NCBI RefSeq assembly: GCF_013410655.1
Contig: NZ_JACCFP010000001.1
Location: forward strand, 1,759,501-1,823,500
Direction: 5' to 3'
Length of the DNA: 64,000 bases
Source: Nocardioides thalensis
GTDB lineage: Bacteria > Actinomycetota > Actinomycetes > Propionibacteriales > Nocardioidaceae
Part shown: positions 28,683-37,312 of the stretch, one piece after another
Numbering within the stretch: position 1 is the stretch's first letter
Layout of the letters: each line of letters begins with the position of its first letter
The notes under the pieces: generated by a model
Told to the model about the DNA's origin: nothing
Database searches by the model: none
What the model saw: only the letters and a program-made list of their open reading frames with translations
Position numbers and translations under genes: made by a program

Positions 28683-28814
28683 ATGAACACTGTGATCGCT
28701 GCGATCGTCGGAGCGCTGGCGGCCGGGGCCGTGATGGTGGGTGGCGTCAACGCCGCCCAGGACACGACCGAGCCCGTCGCCCAGAGCGAGCTCTACACCT
28801 ACTCGAGCCGGTAG
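28683..28814 (+). CDS. Small DUF2613-like membrane or secreted peptide
   Basis: A 43-residue protein with one hydrophobic segment (IAAIVGALAAGAVMVGGV, about residues 5-22) and a polar C-terminus ending in tyrosine and arginine (SELYTYSSR). The ATG at 28683 has GGGAGGGG 7 nt upstream, much better than the in-frame ATG at 28620, which lacks a ribosome-binding site. In mycobacteria a small DUF2613 protein (Rv0236A) lies next to aftD; the same neighbourhood here supports family membership, though identity over so few residues is hard to judge by eye. It may assist or stabilise the GT-C enzymes. Confidence 0.65.
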   Translation: MNTVIAAIVGALAAGAVMVGGVNAAQDTTEPVAQSELYTYSSR

Positions 28815-28896
28815 CCGGCTGGGGTCGACACGCGTCCGGGCACTGCCCGGCCGCGCATCGACGCACAGCCTGCCGCATTCGGCTTGGGAGGGTCCG

Positions 28897-29730
28897 ATGC
28901 TGCACATCGTCATTCCGGCGTACAACGAGGAACGCCGGCTGCCGCGCACCTTGCGCGAGCTCCGTCGCTACGTGAGCGCCCATCGCGCCGTGCTCGGCGA
29001 CGCGACCGTCGTCGTGGTCGACAACGGGAGCACCGACCGCACTGCCGAGCTGGCCCGCGAGGCCGACCGCCCGGCGCTGCCGGTGCGGGTCGTGCGCTGC
29101 GCCGTCCGGGGCAAGGGCGCTGCCGTGCGCGCCGGCCTGCTGGCCACCGCTGCCGCCGACGACGACCTGGTCTGCTTCATGGACGCCGACGGCGCCACTG
29201 GGCTGGACGCACTGCTCGAGGCGTGGCGGCGTACGGCGCTCGGCGCCGACGTCGTGATCGGGTCGCGCGGCCTGCCCGGCTCGCGCACCGACGTCCGCTC
29301 CGACCGCGTGCGCAGCACCGGCGCCGCCTGCTACCGCCGGCTCACCGCGCGGCTGCTGCCCGACATCGCCGACACCCAGTGCGGGTTCAAGGTGTTCCGC
29401 GGCGAGGTCGCCCGTCGGGCCGCCGGCGACCTGCGGGCCCGCGGCTTCTCGTTCGACGTCGAGCTCCTCGTGCGCCTGCGCGCCGCCGGTGCCCGGATCG
29501 ACGAGATCCCGGTGACGTGGGCCGACGTCCCCGGCTCGACGTTCGTCCCGGCCCGTCACGGCGCAGGGGCCTTCGCCGAGCTCGCCGCCATCGCGTGGCG
29601 CACCCGCCGGCTCGCTGCCGGCACCCTGACTGCCGGCTCGGCGGCGGGCGCGGGACCGCGTTCCCCCATGACGCGGCCCGCTCCCGTCGCCTTGCCGGTC
29701 CCCCTCGCCGTGCCGCAGGAGGCCCTGTGA
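28897..29730 (+). CDS. Family 2 glycosyltransferase, polyprenyl-phosphate type
   Basis: Cytoplasmic GT-A glycosyltransferase, 277 residues. IVIPAYNEERRLPRTL at the N-terminus, GKGAAVRAGL, the metal-binding MDADGA (about residue 93) and the acceptor-side segment DTQCGFKVFRG are those of the dolichyl-phosphate glucosyltransferase-like subfamily. It would transfer a sugar from a nucleotide donor to polyprenyl phosphate, supplying the lipid-linked donor that GT-C enzymes need. The ATG at 28897 has GGGAGGG upstream. The C-terminal 35 residues are proline/alanine-rich. The stop overlaps the next gene by 4 bp. A weak hairpin CCGGGC/GCCCGG (28836-28850) precedes it. Confidence 0.88.
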   Translation: MLHIVIPAYNEERRLPRTLRELRRYVSAHRAVLGDATVVVVDNGSTDRTAELAREADRPALPVRVVRCAVRGKGAAVRAGLLATAAADDDLVCFMDADGATGLDALLEAWRRTALGADVVIGSRGLPGSRTDVRSDRVRSTGAACYRRLTARLLPDIADTQCGFKVFRGEVARRAAGDLRARGFSFDVELLVRLRAAGARIDEIPVTWADVPGSTFVPARHGAGAFAELAAIAWRTRRLAAGTLTAGSAAGAGPRSPMTRPAPVALPVPLAVPQEAL

Positions 29731-30968
29731 GCACCGCGCCGGCGAGCGTTGCCGACAGCCTGCGCGGGGTGCGCGCGGTCGTCGTCAACTGGCGCGACCC
29801 CGACCACTCGCTCGCGGGCGGGTCGGAGGTCTACGCCTGGCAGTTCGCCCGCGCGCTCGCCGAGGGCGGCGCCGACGTGGAGTTCCTCACCGCCCGCGAG
29901 CCGGGCCGGCGCCGCACCGAGGAGCGTGACGGCATCCGGATCCGCCGGGCGGGCGGGGCTCTCGGCTTCTACCCGGTGACGTTGCTGCGGCTCCTGCGCC
30001 GACGCCGCCGTACCGACATCGTCATCGACCCGTCGTGCGGTCTGCCGTCGTTCTCGCCGCTGGTGCTGCGGCGCCGTACTCCGGTCGTCCTGGTCATGCA
30101 CCACGTGCACCAGGCCCAGTTCGACACCCACTTCCCGGCGCCGGTCGCGGCGTTCGGCCGGTGGCTGGAGCGGGTCGCGATGCGCCGGGTCTACCGCCGG
30201 CGGCGCGTCGTCGCTGTGTCGCCGTCGACGCTGGGCGAGATGCGCCGCCAGCTCGGCTGGACCGGCGACATCGGCCTGCTCGCCAACGGGTCCGACGTGC
30301 CCGGCCACGAGCCCCAGACCGCGTTCGACGCCGACCGGATCGTCGTCCTCGGCCGGCTGGTCGCGCACAAGCGGGTCGACCTCGTCATCCGCGCGCTCTT
30401 CGAGCTCCGGGTGCGGCCGTCGACCTCGGCGCGCCGGCTGCGCCTCGACATCGTGGGCCAGGGACCCGAGCGGGAGCGCCTCGAGCGCCTCACCGCCGAC
30501 CTCGGCCTCGACGACCGGGTCACGTTCCACGGCTACGTCGACGACGAGACCAAGGGCGAGCTGCTCACCGGTGCCGCGGTCCACGTGTGCGCCTCCGATG
30601 CGGAGGGCTGGGGCCAGGCCGTGATCGACGCTGCCGCTCACGGCGTCCCCACGCTCGCCCGCGACGTGCCGGGCCTGCGCGACTCGATCCGCGACGGGGT
30701 GACCGGCTGGCTGGTCCCCGACGCACCCGGTGACCCCGAGGAGGTACGGCGCCGCCTGAGCGACGCCCTGGCCGCCTCCGTCACCACCGACCTCGCGCCC
30801 GCCGAGCGGGCCGCCCGGGCCGACGCGTGCCGCGCGTGGGCCCAGCAATTCGACTGGTCACGGATGCGGGAGCAGGCCCGCGCACTGGCCACCGAGGAGA
30901 TCGTCGGGCACGCCGGAGCGTTGCCCGACCCGCACCACCTGCCGCGCGACACCCGCGTGGCCGTCTGA
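29727..30968 (+). CDS. Family 4 glycosyltransferase
   Basis: GT-B glycosyltransferase of 413 residues. The N-terminal domain begins with NWRDPDHSLAGGSEVYAWQFARAL, given as residues about 21-44, where the glycine-rich GGSEVYA binds donor or acceptor. The C-terminal nucleotide-sugar domain includes VLGRLVAHKRVDLVIRA, LDIVGQGPERERL and the EX7E-like region DAEGWGQAVIDAAAHGVP. The GTG at 29727 overlaps the GT2 stop. The protein probably extends a glycan on the cytoplasmic side. Donor and acceptor are unknown. Confidence 0.88.
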   Translation: MSTAPASVADSLRGVRAVVVNWRDPDHSLAGGSEVYAWQFARALAEGGADVEFLTAREPGRRRTEERDGIRIRRAGGALGFYPVTLLRLLRRRRRTDIVIDPSCGLPSFSPLVLRRRTPVVLVMHHVHQAQFDTHFPAPVAAFGRWLERVAMRRVYRRRRVVAVSPSTLGEMRRQLGWTGDIGLLANGSDVPGHEPQTAFDADRIVVLGRLVAHKRVDLVIRALFELRVRPSTSARRLRLDIVGQGPERERLERLTADLGLDDRVTFHGYVDDETKGELLTGAAVHVCASDAEGWGQAVIDAAAHGVPTLARDVPGLRDSIRDGVTGWLVPDAPGDPEEVRRRLSDALAASVTTDLAPAERAARADACRAWAQQFDWSRMREQARALATEEIVGHAGALPDPHHLPRDTRVAV

Positions 30969-30982
30969 AAGGTCGATCCATC

Positions 30983-31969
30983 ATGCGCCGACTGCGCCGA
31001 TCCGCCGCCCCCGTGCTCGTGGGGCTCGGCGTGTTCCTGATCGTGGCCGCGGGCCTGGTCCGGTTCTACGCCTATCCCACGCTGGCCAAGGTGCCGGACA
31101 ACTACAAGGGCGAGACGTTCCTCGAGGCCGAGGGCGCCCGCATCCTCAACTTCGAGACCTACGAGACCGAGGTCCACGACCTCGAGATCACGTCGGGCAC
31201 CCGCCAGGACGTGGACGCCGACACCGCCGACGGCGACGTCGTCTGGGTCAACGTCGTGACCGCCGAGGTCGAGGGCTGGACCGAGCCGTTCCAGCAGTCG
31301 ACCGAGCGCGCCGCGTTCGACGAGGTCTCGGGCGAGGGCGTCGAGTGCGACGACTGCGACACCTGGATCGAGGTCAAGGAGGGCGAGGAGACCGTGCGCG
31401 AGCCGGTCACGTTCGAGGGCCAGGTCTACAAGTTCCCGTTCGACACCCAGAAGAAGACCTACGAGGTCTGGGACGGCAGCCTGCGCGACACCGCGCCGGC
31501 GACCTACGAGGGCACCGAGGAGATCCAGGGGCTGACGGTCTACAAGTTCGTCCAGGAGATCCTGCCGACCGTCATCGAGACCCGTGAGGCGCCCGGCTCG
31601 ATGTTCGGCTCGGAGGAGGGCACCGTCGACGCCGAGATGACCTACGCCATGACCCGCACCTTCTACATCGAGCCCGTCACCGGCTCGCCCGTGCAGCGGG
31701 TCGAGGAGCGGACCCAGCAGCTGAACTACGACGGCCAGGCGGTCGACGTGTTCACCGGAACGGTCAACTTCACCGACGGCGAGGTCGACGCCACCGTGTC
31801 CGACCTCGAGGGCCAGGCGCCGCTCCTCGGCGGCATGCGGTTCCTCTTCCCGCTCGGGTTCCTCGTCGTGGGCGTCCTCGCGCTCGCCGCTGGCCTGTTC
31901 CTCGGCCGCCGGGCCGAGGACGGCAAGCAGCACGAGGCGCCGGCGGACCGACCGCTGGTCAACGCCTGA
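30983..31969 (+). CDS. DUF3068 (PorA-family) membrane protein
   Basis: Protein of 328 residues anchored by an N-terminal hydrophobic segment (about 9-28) and a C-terminal one (about 283-308), with an acidic extracytoplasmic domain between them. The YPTLAKVPDNY segment after the first helix is characteristic of DUF3068 (Pfam name porin PorA family). The frame is open upstream inside the GT4 gene, but the ATG at 30983 has AAAGG 9 nt before it and begins a normal membrane N-terminus. It ends the plus-strand glycan operon. Two cysteines (CDDC) form a CxxC in the outer domain. The role is unknown. Confidence 0.82.
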   Translation: MRRLRRSAAPVLVGLGVFLIVAAGLVRFYAYPTLAKVPDNYKGETFLEAEGARILNFETYETEVHDLEITSGTRQDVDADTADGDVVWVNVVTAEVEGWTEPFQQSTERAAFDEVSGEGVECDDCDTWIEVKEGEETVREPVTFEGQVYKFPFDTQKKTYEVWDGSLRDTAPATYEGTEEIQGLTVYKFVQEILPTVIETREAPGSMFGSEEGTVDAEMTYAMTRTFYIEPVTGSPVQRVEERTQQLNYDGQAVDVFTGTVNFTDGEVDATVSDLEGQAPLLGGMRFLFPLGFLVVGVLALAAGLFLGRRAEDGKQHEAPADRPLVNA

Positions 31970-31981
31970 CGCCCGCTCGCC

Positions 31982-32959
31982 TCACAGCCTGCTGACGACG
32001 GCCTCGAGCAACCGCTCGAGGCCGTCGGCGTCCCACACCGCCGCCCGGGCCCGCAGCGTGAACGTCGTGACGTCGCGGTGCGTCACCGCGCCGAGGGAGA
32101 TCCCCGAGCCGCCGGCGGTCACCGGGTGGAACGCCAGTCGCTCGACCGCCGGCGCGTCCACGACCCCGAGGTGGGACACGAGCAGGGTCGAGCCGAGCCG
32201 CGGCGCGAGCAGGCGCAGGCCGACGGACATGCCGCGCGTCGGGGCCGCCTCGAGCGGCGCGCTCCGCACCGCCTCCCGGATCGCGGCGGCGTCGAGACGC
32301 TCGGCGTCCCGGACCCGCAACAGACCGCTGCGGTCGGCGATCGGCGCTCCCGGTGCGTGCGGCGACCCGACGCCGACGGCGATCGCGACGTGCCGGCCGC
32401 TCCGCCCGAGCGACCGCTCGTGCTCCACGGCGGCCGCGGTCGCGGCCACGACGATCTCGGTCGTACGGCGCCCGCCGGTCACCGTCGCCTCGGCCATCAC
32501 GTCGCCGCTTCCTCCGGCGGGCGAGGCGGGACGCAGCCGGGCGGGTGGCGTTGCGGCCACCTCGACGAGACGGCGCGCGACCGACGCGATCCGACCCCCG
32601 CCCGGTGGGCGCGCACCCGGCCGCCGGACGTCGCTGGAGACGGGGGAGGGGCCCAGTGCCTCCAGCACCCGCAGCAGACCCAGCCCGTCGGCCGCGCCGT
32701 GGTGGGCGGAGATGACGAGCGACGTGCCGGCGGTACCGACGAGCACCGGCGCGGGACGCGCCTCGGCGAGGTCGGTGCGCAGCCCGTCCGGGGAACCGCC
32801 GACGGTCACCGCGGGCGCCGCGCCCCAGCCCTGGTCGCGGTAGAGCGCGGCCAGCAGGTCGGCGACGTCGTCGGGACGCGGTCGGTGGGGGAGGTCGGCC
32901 GTGAGCAGGATGCGCCACCCGATCCCCGGGTCGGCCGCCCAGGTGTCGTGGTGGCTCAC
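31982..32959 (-). CDS. Condensation-fold acyltransferase-like protein
   Basis: Protein of 325 residues with SAHHGAADGLG at 84-94, matching the HHxxxDG active-site motif of CoA-dependent acyltransferases, NRPS condensation domains and wax ester synthases. Histidine 87 would be the catalytic base. It is shorter than typical members (430-460), mostly by loss of the middle. A C-terminal region with SHLGVVDAPAVERLAFHP resembles the latch part of PapA-like acyltransferases. The GTG at 32959 overlaps the upstream methyltransferase stop by 4 bp, so they are cotranslated. It might acylate a lipid or glycan of the neighbouring envelope cluster; this is inference. Confidence 0.7.
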   Translation of the reverse strand: MSHHDTWAADPGIGWRILLTADLPHRPRPDDVADLLAALYRDQGWGAAPAVTVGGSPDGLRTDLAEARPAPVLVGTAGTSLVISAHHGAADGLGLLRVLEALGPSPVSSDVRRPGARPPGGGRIASVARRLVEVAATPPARLRPASPAGGSGDVMAEATVTGGRRTTEIVVAATAAAVEHERSLGRSGRHVAIAVGVGSPHAPGAPIADRSGLLRVRDAERLDAAAIREAVRSAPLEAAPTRGMSVGLRLLAPRLGSTLLVSHLGVVDAPAVERLAFHPVTAGGSGISLGAVTHRDVTTFTLRARAAVWDADGLERLLEAVVSRL

Positions 32960-33654
32960 GGCTTGCGGGCCGAGGCGACCAGGCTGACGCCGGGCAGCCG
33001 CCGGAGGGGGACCACCCGCTCCATGGCGACGGCGGCGCGAAGACCGGCGTTGAGGACCGGGTGCACCGGCTCCATCTCGCTCTCGGCCGTCGTGTGGCGA
33101 CGGCGTCGCGCGCGCACGACGGGACGCAGCAGCACGTTCCACGACCAGAGGTCCTCGACCTCCAGCCCGGCCCCGGTGATCCGCGCCCGCAGCTCCTCCC
33201 GCTCGTAGCGCCGCACGTGGCCCAGCGCGACGTCGTGGCCGCTCCACAGCCTCATCGAGCAGGGGACGGCGATCAGGGCGCGGCCACCGCGGCGCAGCAC
33301 CCGGTGGGTCTCGCGGGCGACCGCCTCGTCGTCGTCGATGTGCTCCCACACGTCGGTCGAGATGACCAGGTCGAGGGACTCGTCGGCGAACGGGAGCCGG
33401 CGCGCGTCACCGCGCACCACGTCGAGCCCGCGTGACGCGGCGATGCTCGCCCCGACGGGAGTGAACTCGACGCCGGTGACCCGCCAGCCGAGGTCGCGCA
33501 GCACGGTGGTGTTGCCTCCCGGACCGCAGCCGACGTCGGCCGCTCGGCCGGCCGGCCACGACCCGACCGTGCGCCGCACGAGGGCCCGCCGCTCGGCGTA
33601 CCACCAGTGCCGCCGCTCGAGCGCCGCCGACCGGGCGATCTCCTCCTCGTCCAC
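32956..33654 (-). CDS. Class I SAM-dependent methyltransferase
   Basis: Methyltransferase of 232 residues of the Methyltransf_11 type. Motif I is ADVGCGPGGNTTVL (about residues 39-52), the acidic end of strand 2 is in VEFTP and motif IV is LDLVISTDVWEHI. The N-terminal RRHWWYAERRALV is common in methyltransferases acting on polyprenyl-linked or glycan substrates. The start is GTG 33654 with a TAGGGT box 6 nt upstream. It is first in a two-gene operon with the condensation-fold protein. The substrate is unknown. Confidence 0.87.
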   Translation of the reverse strand: MDEEEIARSAALERRHWWYAERRALVRRTVGSWPAGRAADVGCGPGGNTTVLRDLGWRVTGVEFTPVGASIAASRGLDVVRGDARRLPFADESLDLVISTDVWEHIDDDEAVARETHRVLRRGGRALIAVPCSMRLWSGHDVALGHVRRYEREELRARITGAGLEVEDLWSWNVLLRPVVRARRRRHTTAESEMEPVHPVLNAGLRAAVAMERVVPLRRLPGVSLVASARKP

Positions 33655-33660
33655 GCGTCG

Positions 33661-33666
33661 ACCCTA
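33661..33666 (-). promoter_or_regulatory. -10 box of the methyltransferase operon (leaderless type)
   Basis: TAGGGT on the minus strand ends 6 nt before the GTG at 33654, predicting a leaderless transcript. Confidence 0.55.
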
Positions 33667-33690
33667 GCGGTGCCAGAGACCCGCGGATGC

Positions 33691-33730
33691 GGCGACGGGG
33701 CACCAGCCGGATGGCTGGTGCCCCGTCGCC
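33691..33730 (-). terminator. Terminator hairpin after the first TSP3 protein gene
   Basis: GGCGACGGGGCACCAGCC (33691-33708) and its exact reverse complement (33713-33730) flank a GGAT loop. It lies 8 bp past the stop at 33739 on the minus strand. The 18-bp perfect stem has no U-run, the usual form of actinobacterial terminator. Confidence 0.75.
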
Positions 33731-33738
33731 CGGGTGGG

Positions 33739-36700
33739 TCAGAAACCGCCGAAGAACATCGTGCGATCGGGGTTCTTCAGGCCCGACCTCACGTTGGACG
33801 GGTCGGCGCCCGCCCGCAGCTCACGACCGTCGTCGATGCCACCGAAGTCGGTGTCGGCGTTGGTCGGGTCGGACTTCCGGAAGTTGTGCTTCCGGTTCTT
33901 CGATCCGGTGAACTCCGGCTTGTCCCGCACGCTGTCGTTGTCGGTGTCGGGATCGGTCGGGTCCGTCTTGCGCAGGCCCAGGGTGTAGACCGAGCCGTAA
34001 CGCTTCCAGACGAACACCTTCTGCTTGATCCGGATGCCCTCGATCTCGCGGAAGTCGGTGAGCTTGTCGCCGTCGGTGTCCTTGACGCACGGGTCGGGCT
34101 TGACCAGGCCGATGCGCGTCTTCTTGTGCTTGCGGACGCCGAGGTAGACGACCTGCCGCATCCGGATGCCCTTGACCTCCTCGCCGTCACCGAGGCGGTC
34201 GCCGTCGGTGTCGACCTTCAGCGGGTTCGTCGAGCCGGTGGAGCAGCGGGTCGGGCCGTTGACCTCGCGCGAGTCGCTGAGGCCGTCGCCGTCGGTGTCG
34301 GGATCGAGCGGATCGGTGCCGCGGCTGTCCTCGTCGCCGTCGTTGAGCCCGTCGTCGTCGGAGTCCGGGTCGGTCGGGTCGGTGCCGTTGTCGACCTCGG
34401 GACCGTCCTCGACGCCGTCGTTGTCGCTGTCGGGGTCGTTGGGGTTGGTGCCCTCGTTCTGCTCCTGGCCGTCGTCGAGGCCGTCGTTGTCGGTGTCGGG
34501 GTCGGTCGGGTCGGTGCCGTTGTCGACCTCGTCGCCGTCGTTGACGCCGTCGTCGTCGGTGTCGGGGTCGTTGGGGTCGGTGCCTTCGGCGGCCTCGTCC
34601 TCGTCGGAGAGCCCGTCGTTGTCACCGTCGGTCACCGTCGGGTCGTTGGGGTCGAGCGGGTCGGTGCCGTTGTCGATCTCGGTGCCGTCGTCGATCCCGT
34701 CACCGTCGGTGTCGGGGTCGAGCGGGTCGGTGCCGTTGTCGACCTCGTCGCCGTCGTCGATCCCGTCACCGTCGGTGTCCGCGGTGTTGGGGTCCGTGCC
34801 GGTCTCCCTGATCTCCTCGCCGTCGGTCAGGCCGTCGCCGTCCGAGTCCGGGTTGGCCGGGTCGGTCGGATCGTTGTCGTAGCCGTCGTTGAGGTCGCCC
34901 GAGGTCTCGTCCGCGTCGCTGATGCCGTCGCCGTCGGTGTCGGTCTGCGCCGGGTCGTTGGGGTCGAGCGGGTCGGTGCCGTCGTCGACCTCGTCGCCGT
35001 CGCTGATGCCGTCACCGTCGGTGTCGGGATCGAGCGGGTCGGTGCCCTCGGTCCGCTCCTCGCCGTCGGTCAGCCCGTCGTCGTCGGAGTCGGGATCGAG
35101 CGGGTCGGTGCCGTTGTCGGCCTCGTCGCCGTCGTTGACGCCGTCGTTGTCGGTGTCCGGGTCGAGCGGGTCGGTGCCGTTGTCGGCCTCGTCGCCGTCG
35201 TTGACGCCGTCGTTGTCGGTGTCGGCGTCGTCGGGATCGGTGCCGAGCGCGTCCTCCTCGTCGTTGGTGAGGCCGTCACCGTCGGGGTCGTTCGGGTCCG
35301 TCGGGTCGTTGGGGTCGAGCGGGTCGGTGCCGTTGTCGACCTCGTCGCCGTCGTTGATCCCGTCACCGTCCGTGTCGGGGTTGTTGGGGTCGGTGTCCGC
35401 TGCGTTCTCCTCGGAGTCGGTGAGGCCGTCGCCGTCGGTGTCGGCTGCGAGCGGGTCGGTCGGTGCGCCGTCGAACTGGTTGCCCGAGCCGTCGACCTCG
35501 GCGCCGTCCTGGATGCCGTCGCCGTCGGTGTCCGGGTCGTTGGGGTCGGTGCCCTCGGTGTTCTCCTCGGAGTCGGTCAGGCCGTCGCCATCGGAGTCGG
35601 GTGCCAGCGGGTCGGTCGGTGCGCCGTCGAACTCGTTGCCAGAGCCGTCGACCTCGGGGCCGTCCTGGATGCCGTCGCCGTCGGTGTCCGGGTCGTTCGG
35701 GTCGGTGCCGAGCTGGCTCTCCTCGGAGTCGGTCAGGCCGTCGCCGTCAGTGTCGGTCTGGACGTCGTCCGCAGGGTCGAGCGGGTCGGTGCCGTCGACG
35801 TTGACCTCGGTGCCGTCGTTGACGCCACCGTTATCAGTGTCGGGGTCGTTGGGGTCGGTGCCCTCGGTGTTCTCCTCGGAGTCCGACAGCCCGTCGCCGT
35901 CGGTGTCGGCTGCGAGCGGGTCGGTCGGTGCGCCGTCGAACTGGTTGCCCGAGCCGTCGACCTCGGCGCCGTCCTGGATGCCGTCGTTGTCGGTGTCGGG
36001 GTCGTTGGGGTCGGTGCCGAGCTGGTTCTCCTCGTCGTCGGTGAGACCGTCACCGTCGGAGTCCTGGGGCGCGGTCGTGCACTCGACGCCGCCGGTCGGG
36101 GCGGTGGCCTCGACGTCCGCCGGACCGACGGCGAGGTCGAGGTCGACCGCAGGCGAGCCGAGCAGCTCCGCGTGCAGGACGACCCGCAGGACTGCGTCCT
36201 GGGAACCGGAACCCGTGGCGCCGGAGCTGGTGTTCGTGAACGAGCCGAGACCCACCTGGAGATCGATGTTGGCCAGGCCGAGGTTGACCGGGACGTCGAT
36301 CAGCTGGCCCTGGGCCGAGATCGTGGCGATCGTGACGCCGCCGACGATCACCTGGGCGGTGACGTTCTCACGGCTCGCCGTGCCGGTGGTGCCGTCGGAC
36401 TCCGCCCGGGTGGTCACCCCCTCGGAGAGCCGGATGGTGATGCCGCCGAGGAGACCGGTGAGCAGCCGGACGTCGCCGACGGTGGTGTCGACCTGCGAGA
36501 CCATGTGGGAAGCGCCGTCGCCGTCGGCGTCCTCGAGGAACGTCCGGGCCTCGGACTCGACGGCCCCGATCTGGGCGACCGAGCCGAAGCCGGGGACGCT
36601 GACCAGCGTTGCCGCGGCCAGCGACGTGGTGGCGCGCCCGAGCAGCCGGATGTTGCCGTCCGCCGGCGGGCACTCGTCCGCGCTCACGTAGTTGGCCTCG

Positions 36701-37119
36701 ACGTCGCCGCTGATGACGCCGAGGTTGGCGATCGAGGCCAGGTCGACGGGAAGCAGGGTGTCGCTCGAGGCCGCCGACGGCGGAGCCGTGACGGTCTCCT
36801 CGTCGACCTCGAGTGGCAGCGTCAACAGCTCGGCGTCGAGGTTGGCGCTCGTCGACGTCACGTTGGGCGCCGCGGTGGTGCTGTCGGCCTCCGTGTACGA
36901 GTGGCCGATCGGGACCCTCGTCGCCGCGCCGCCGAGGATGTCGGCGGGCAGGTGGACGAGGTCGCCGTGGGCCGACCCGCTGTACGGCGCCGGCAGCGGG
37001 TCGGCGTGGGCCGGCGCTGCCGGGGCGGTGAGGGTGAACGCGCTCGCGGTGACCGCCGCGGTTCCCCCCAGGACGATGGTGCGCGCTGCGGTGGCGGCGC
37101 GACGACGTAGAACCTGCAT
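33739..37119 (-). CDS. Secreted thrombospondin type-3 repeat protein, paralogue 1
   Basis: Protein of 1126 residues. A signal peptide ends at APAHA (about residue 39). An N-terminal beta-rich domain (about 40-345) ends in TAPTGGVEC. Then come some 600 residues of calcium-binding TSP3 repeats with the pattern DxDGDGLxDxEE-GTDPxDPDT. A C-terminal block (about 952-1126) has two conserved cysteines (TRCSTG; DPCVKD) and ends [20 protein letters not shown]. No LPxTG or membrane anchor is seen. The start is ATG 37119 with GAGGGAG 7 nt upstream; the longer frame to 37209 is rejected. The adjacent gene is a paralogue with the same three-part plan. A role in the cell surface, adhesion or calcium-stabilised matrix is inference. 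Confidence 0.85.
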   Translation of the reverse strand: MQVLRRRAATAARTIVLGGTAAVTASAFTLTAPAAPAHADPLPAPYSGSAHGDLVHLPADILGGAATRVPIGHSYTEADSTTAAPNVTSTSANLDAELLTLPLEVDEETVTAPPSAASSDTLLPVDLASIANLGVISGDVEANYVSADECPPADGNIRLLGRATTSLAAATLVSVPGFGSVAQIGAVESEARTFLEDADGDGASHMVSQVDTTVGDVRLLTGLLGGITIRLSEGVTTRAESDGTTGTASRENVTAQVIVGGVTIATISAQGQLIDVPVNLGLANIDLQVGLGSFTNTSSGATGSGSQDAVLRVVLHAELLGSPAVDLDLAVGPADVEATAPTGGVECTTAPQDSDGDGLTDDEENQLGTDPNDPDTDNDGIQDGAEVDGSGNQFDGAPTDPLAADTDGDGLSDSEENTEGTDPNDPDTDNGGVNDGTEVNVDGTDPLDPADDVQTDTDGDGLTDSEESQLGTDPNDPDTDGDGIQDGPEVDGSGNEFDGAPTDPLAPDSDGDGLTDSEENTEGTDPNDPDTDGDGIQDGAEVDGSGNQFDGAPTDPLAADTDGDGLTDSEENAADTDPNNPDTDGDGINDGDEVDNGTDPLDPNDPTDPNDPDGDGLTNDEEDALGTDPDDADTDNDGVNDGDEADNGTDPLDPDTDNDGVNDGDEADNGTDPLDPDSDDDGLTDGEERTEGTDPLDPDTDGDGISDGDEVDDGTDPLDPNDPAQTDTDGDGISDADETSGDLNDGYDNDPTDPANPDSDGDGLTDGEEIRETGTDPNTADTDGDGIDDGDEVDNGTDPLDPDTDGDGIDDGTEIDNGTDPLDPNDPTVTDGDNDGLSDEDEAAEGTDPNDPDTDDDGVNDGDEVDNGTDPTDPDTDNDGLDDGQEQNEGTNPNDPDSDNDGVEDGPEVDNGTDPTDPDSDDDGLNDGDEDSRGTDPLDPDTDGDGLSDSREVNGPTRCSTGSTNPLKVDTDGDRLGDGEEVKGIRMRQVVYLGVRKHKKTRIGLVKPDPCVKDTDGDKLTDFREIEGIRIKQKVFVWKRYGSVYTLGLRKTDPTDPDTDNDSVRDKPEFTGSKNRKHNFRKSDPTNADTDFGGIDDGRELRAGADPSNVRSGLKNPDRTMFFGGF
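34270..36065 (-). repeat. TSP3 repeat-coding tract, paralogue 1
   Basis: About 1.8 kb coding for imperfect aspartate-rich repeats. Longer units recur: [16 protein letters not shown] occurs three times (near 35470, 35625 and 35940). The long near-identical stretches make this tract prone to slippage and to assembly error. Confidence 0.85.
35101..35223. repeat. 66-bp tandem duplication inside the TSP3 tract
   Basis: The 57 bp at 35101-35157 are repeated exactly at 35167-35223, a period of 66 bp (22 residues, unit [22 protein letters not shown] split across the boundary). The high identity points to recent duplication. Confidence 0.85.
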
Positions 37120-37174
37120 TGGATGGCTCCCTCTTGCATCCGCGCGTTCGGTGGAATTGGAGCCTAAACCCATT

Positions 37175-37200
37175 TCTTGCAGCCGACCCCCAGTCTTGCA
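37175..37200. promoter_or_regulatory. Paired TCTTGCA motifs upstream of TSP3 paralogue 1
   Basis: TCTTGCA occurs at 37175-37181 and 37194-37200, 19 bp apart and about 55-80 bp before the start codon of paralogue 1. The same core, as a full palindrome, lies upstream of paralogue 2. It is a candidate binding site for a common regulator. Confidence 0.4.
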
Positions 37201-37263
37201 ACGAAGCACTTTTCGGAAGGTTTCGTGCTATTGCCGGGACGTCCATTCCCCGAGACGACAGGC

Positions 37264-37298
37264 AGCAGCCCCCGGACACGCGGTGTCCGGGGGCTGCT
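37264..37298 (-). terminator. Terminator hairpin after the second TSP3 protein gene
   Basis: AGCAGCCCCCGGACAC (37264-37279) pairs with GTGTCCGGGGGCTGCT (37283-37298) around GCG. It lies 15 bp after the stop at 37313 and upstream of paralogue 1, so the tandem genes are probably separate transcripts. Confidence 0.7.
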
Positions 37299-37312
37299 CT
37301 CCGCAACGGCCG

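Noticed and set aside
33607..37110. Plus-strand open frame of 1167 codons opposite the first TSP3 gene
   Set aside because: Its [12 protein letters not shown] repeats are just the reverse complement of the aspartate-rich repeats; no start signal, no domain, and the minus strand has a signal peptide and ribosome-binding site.
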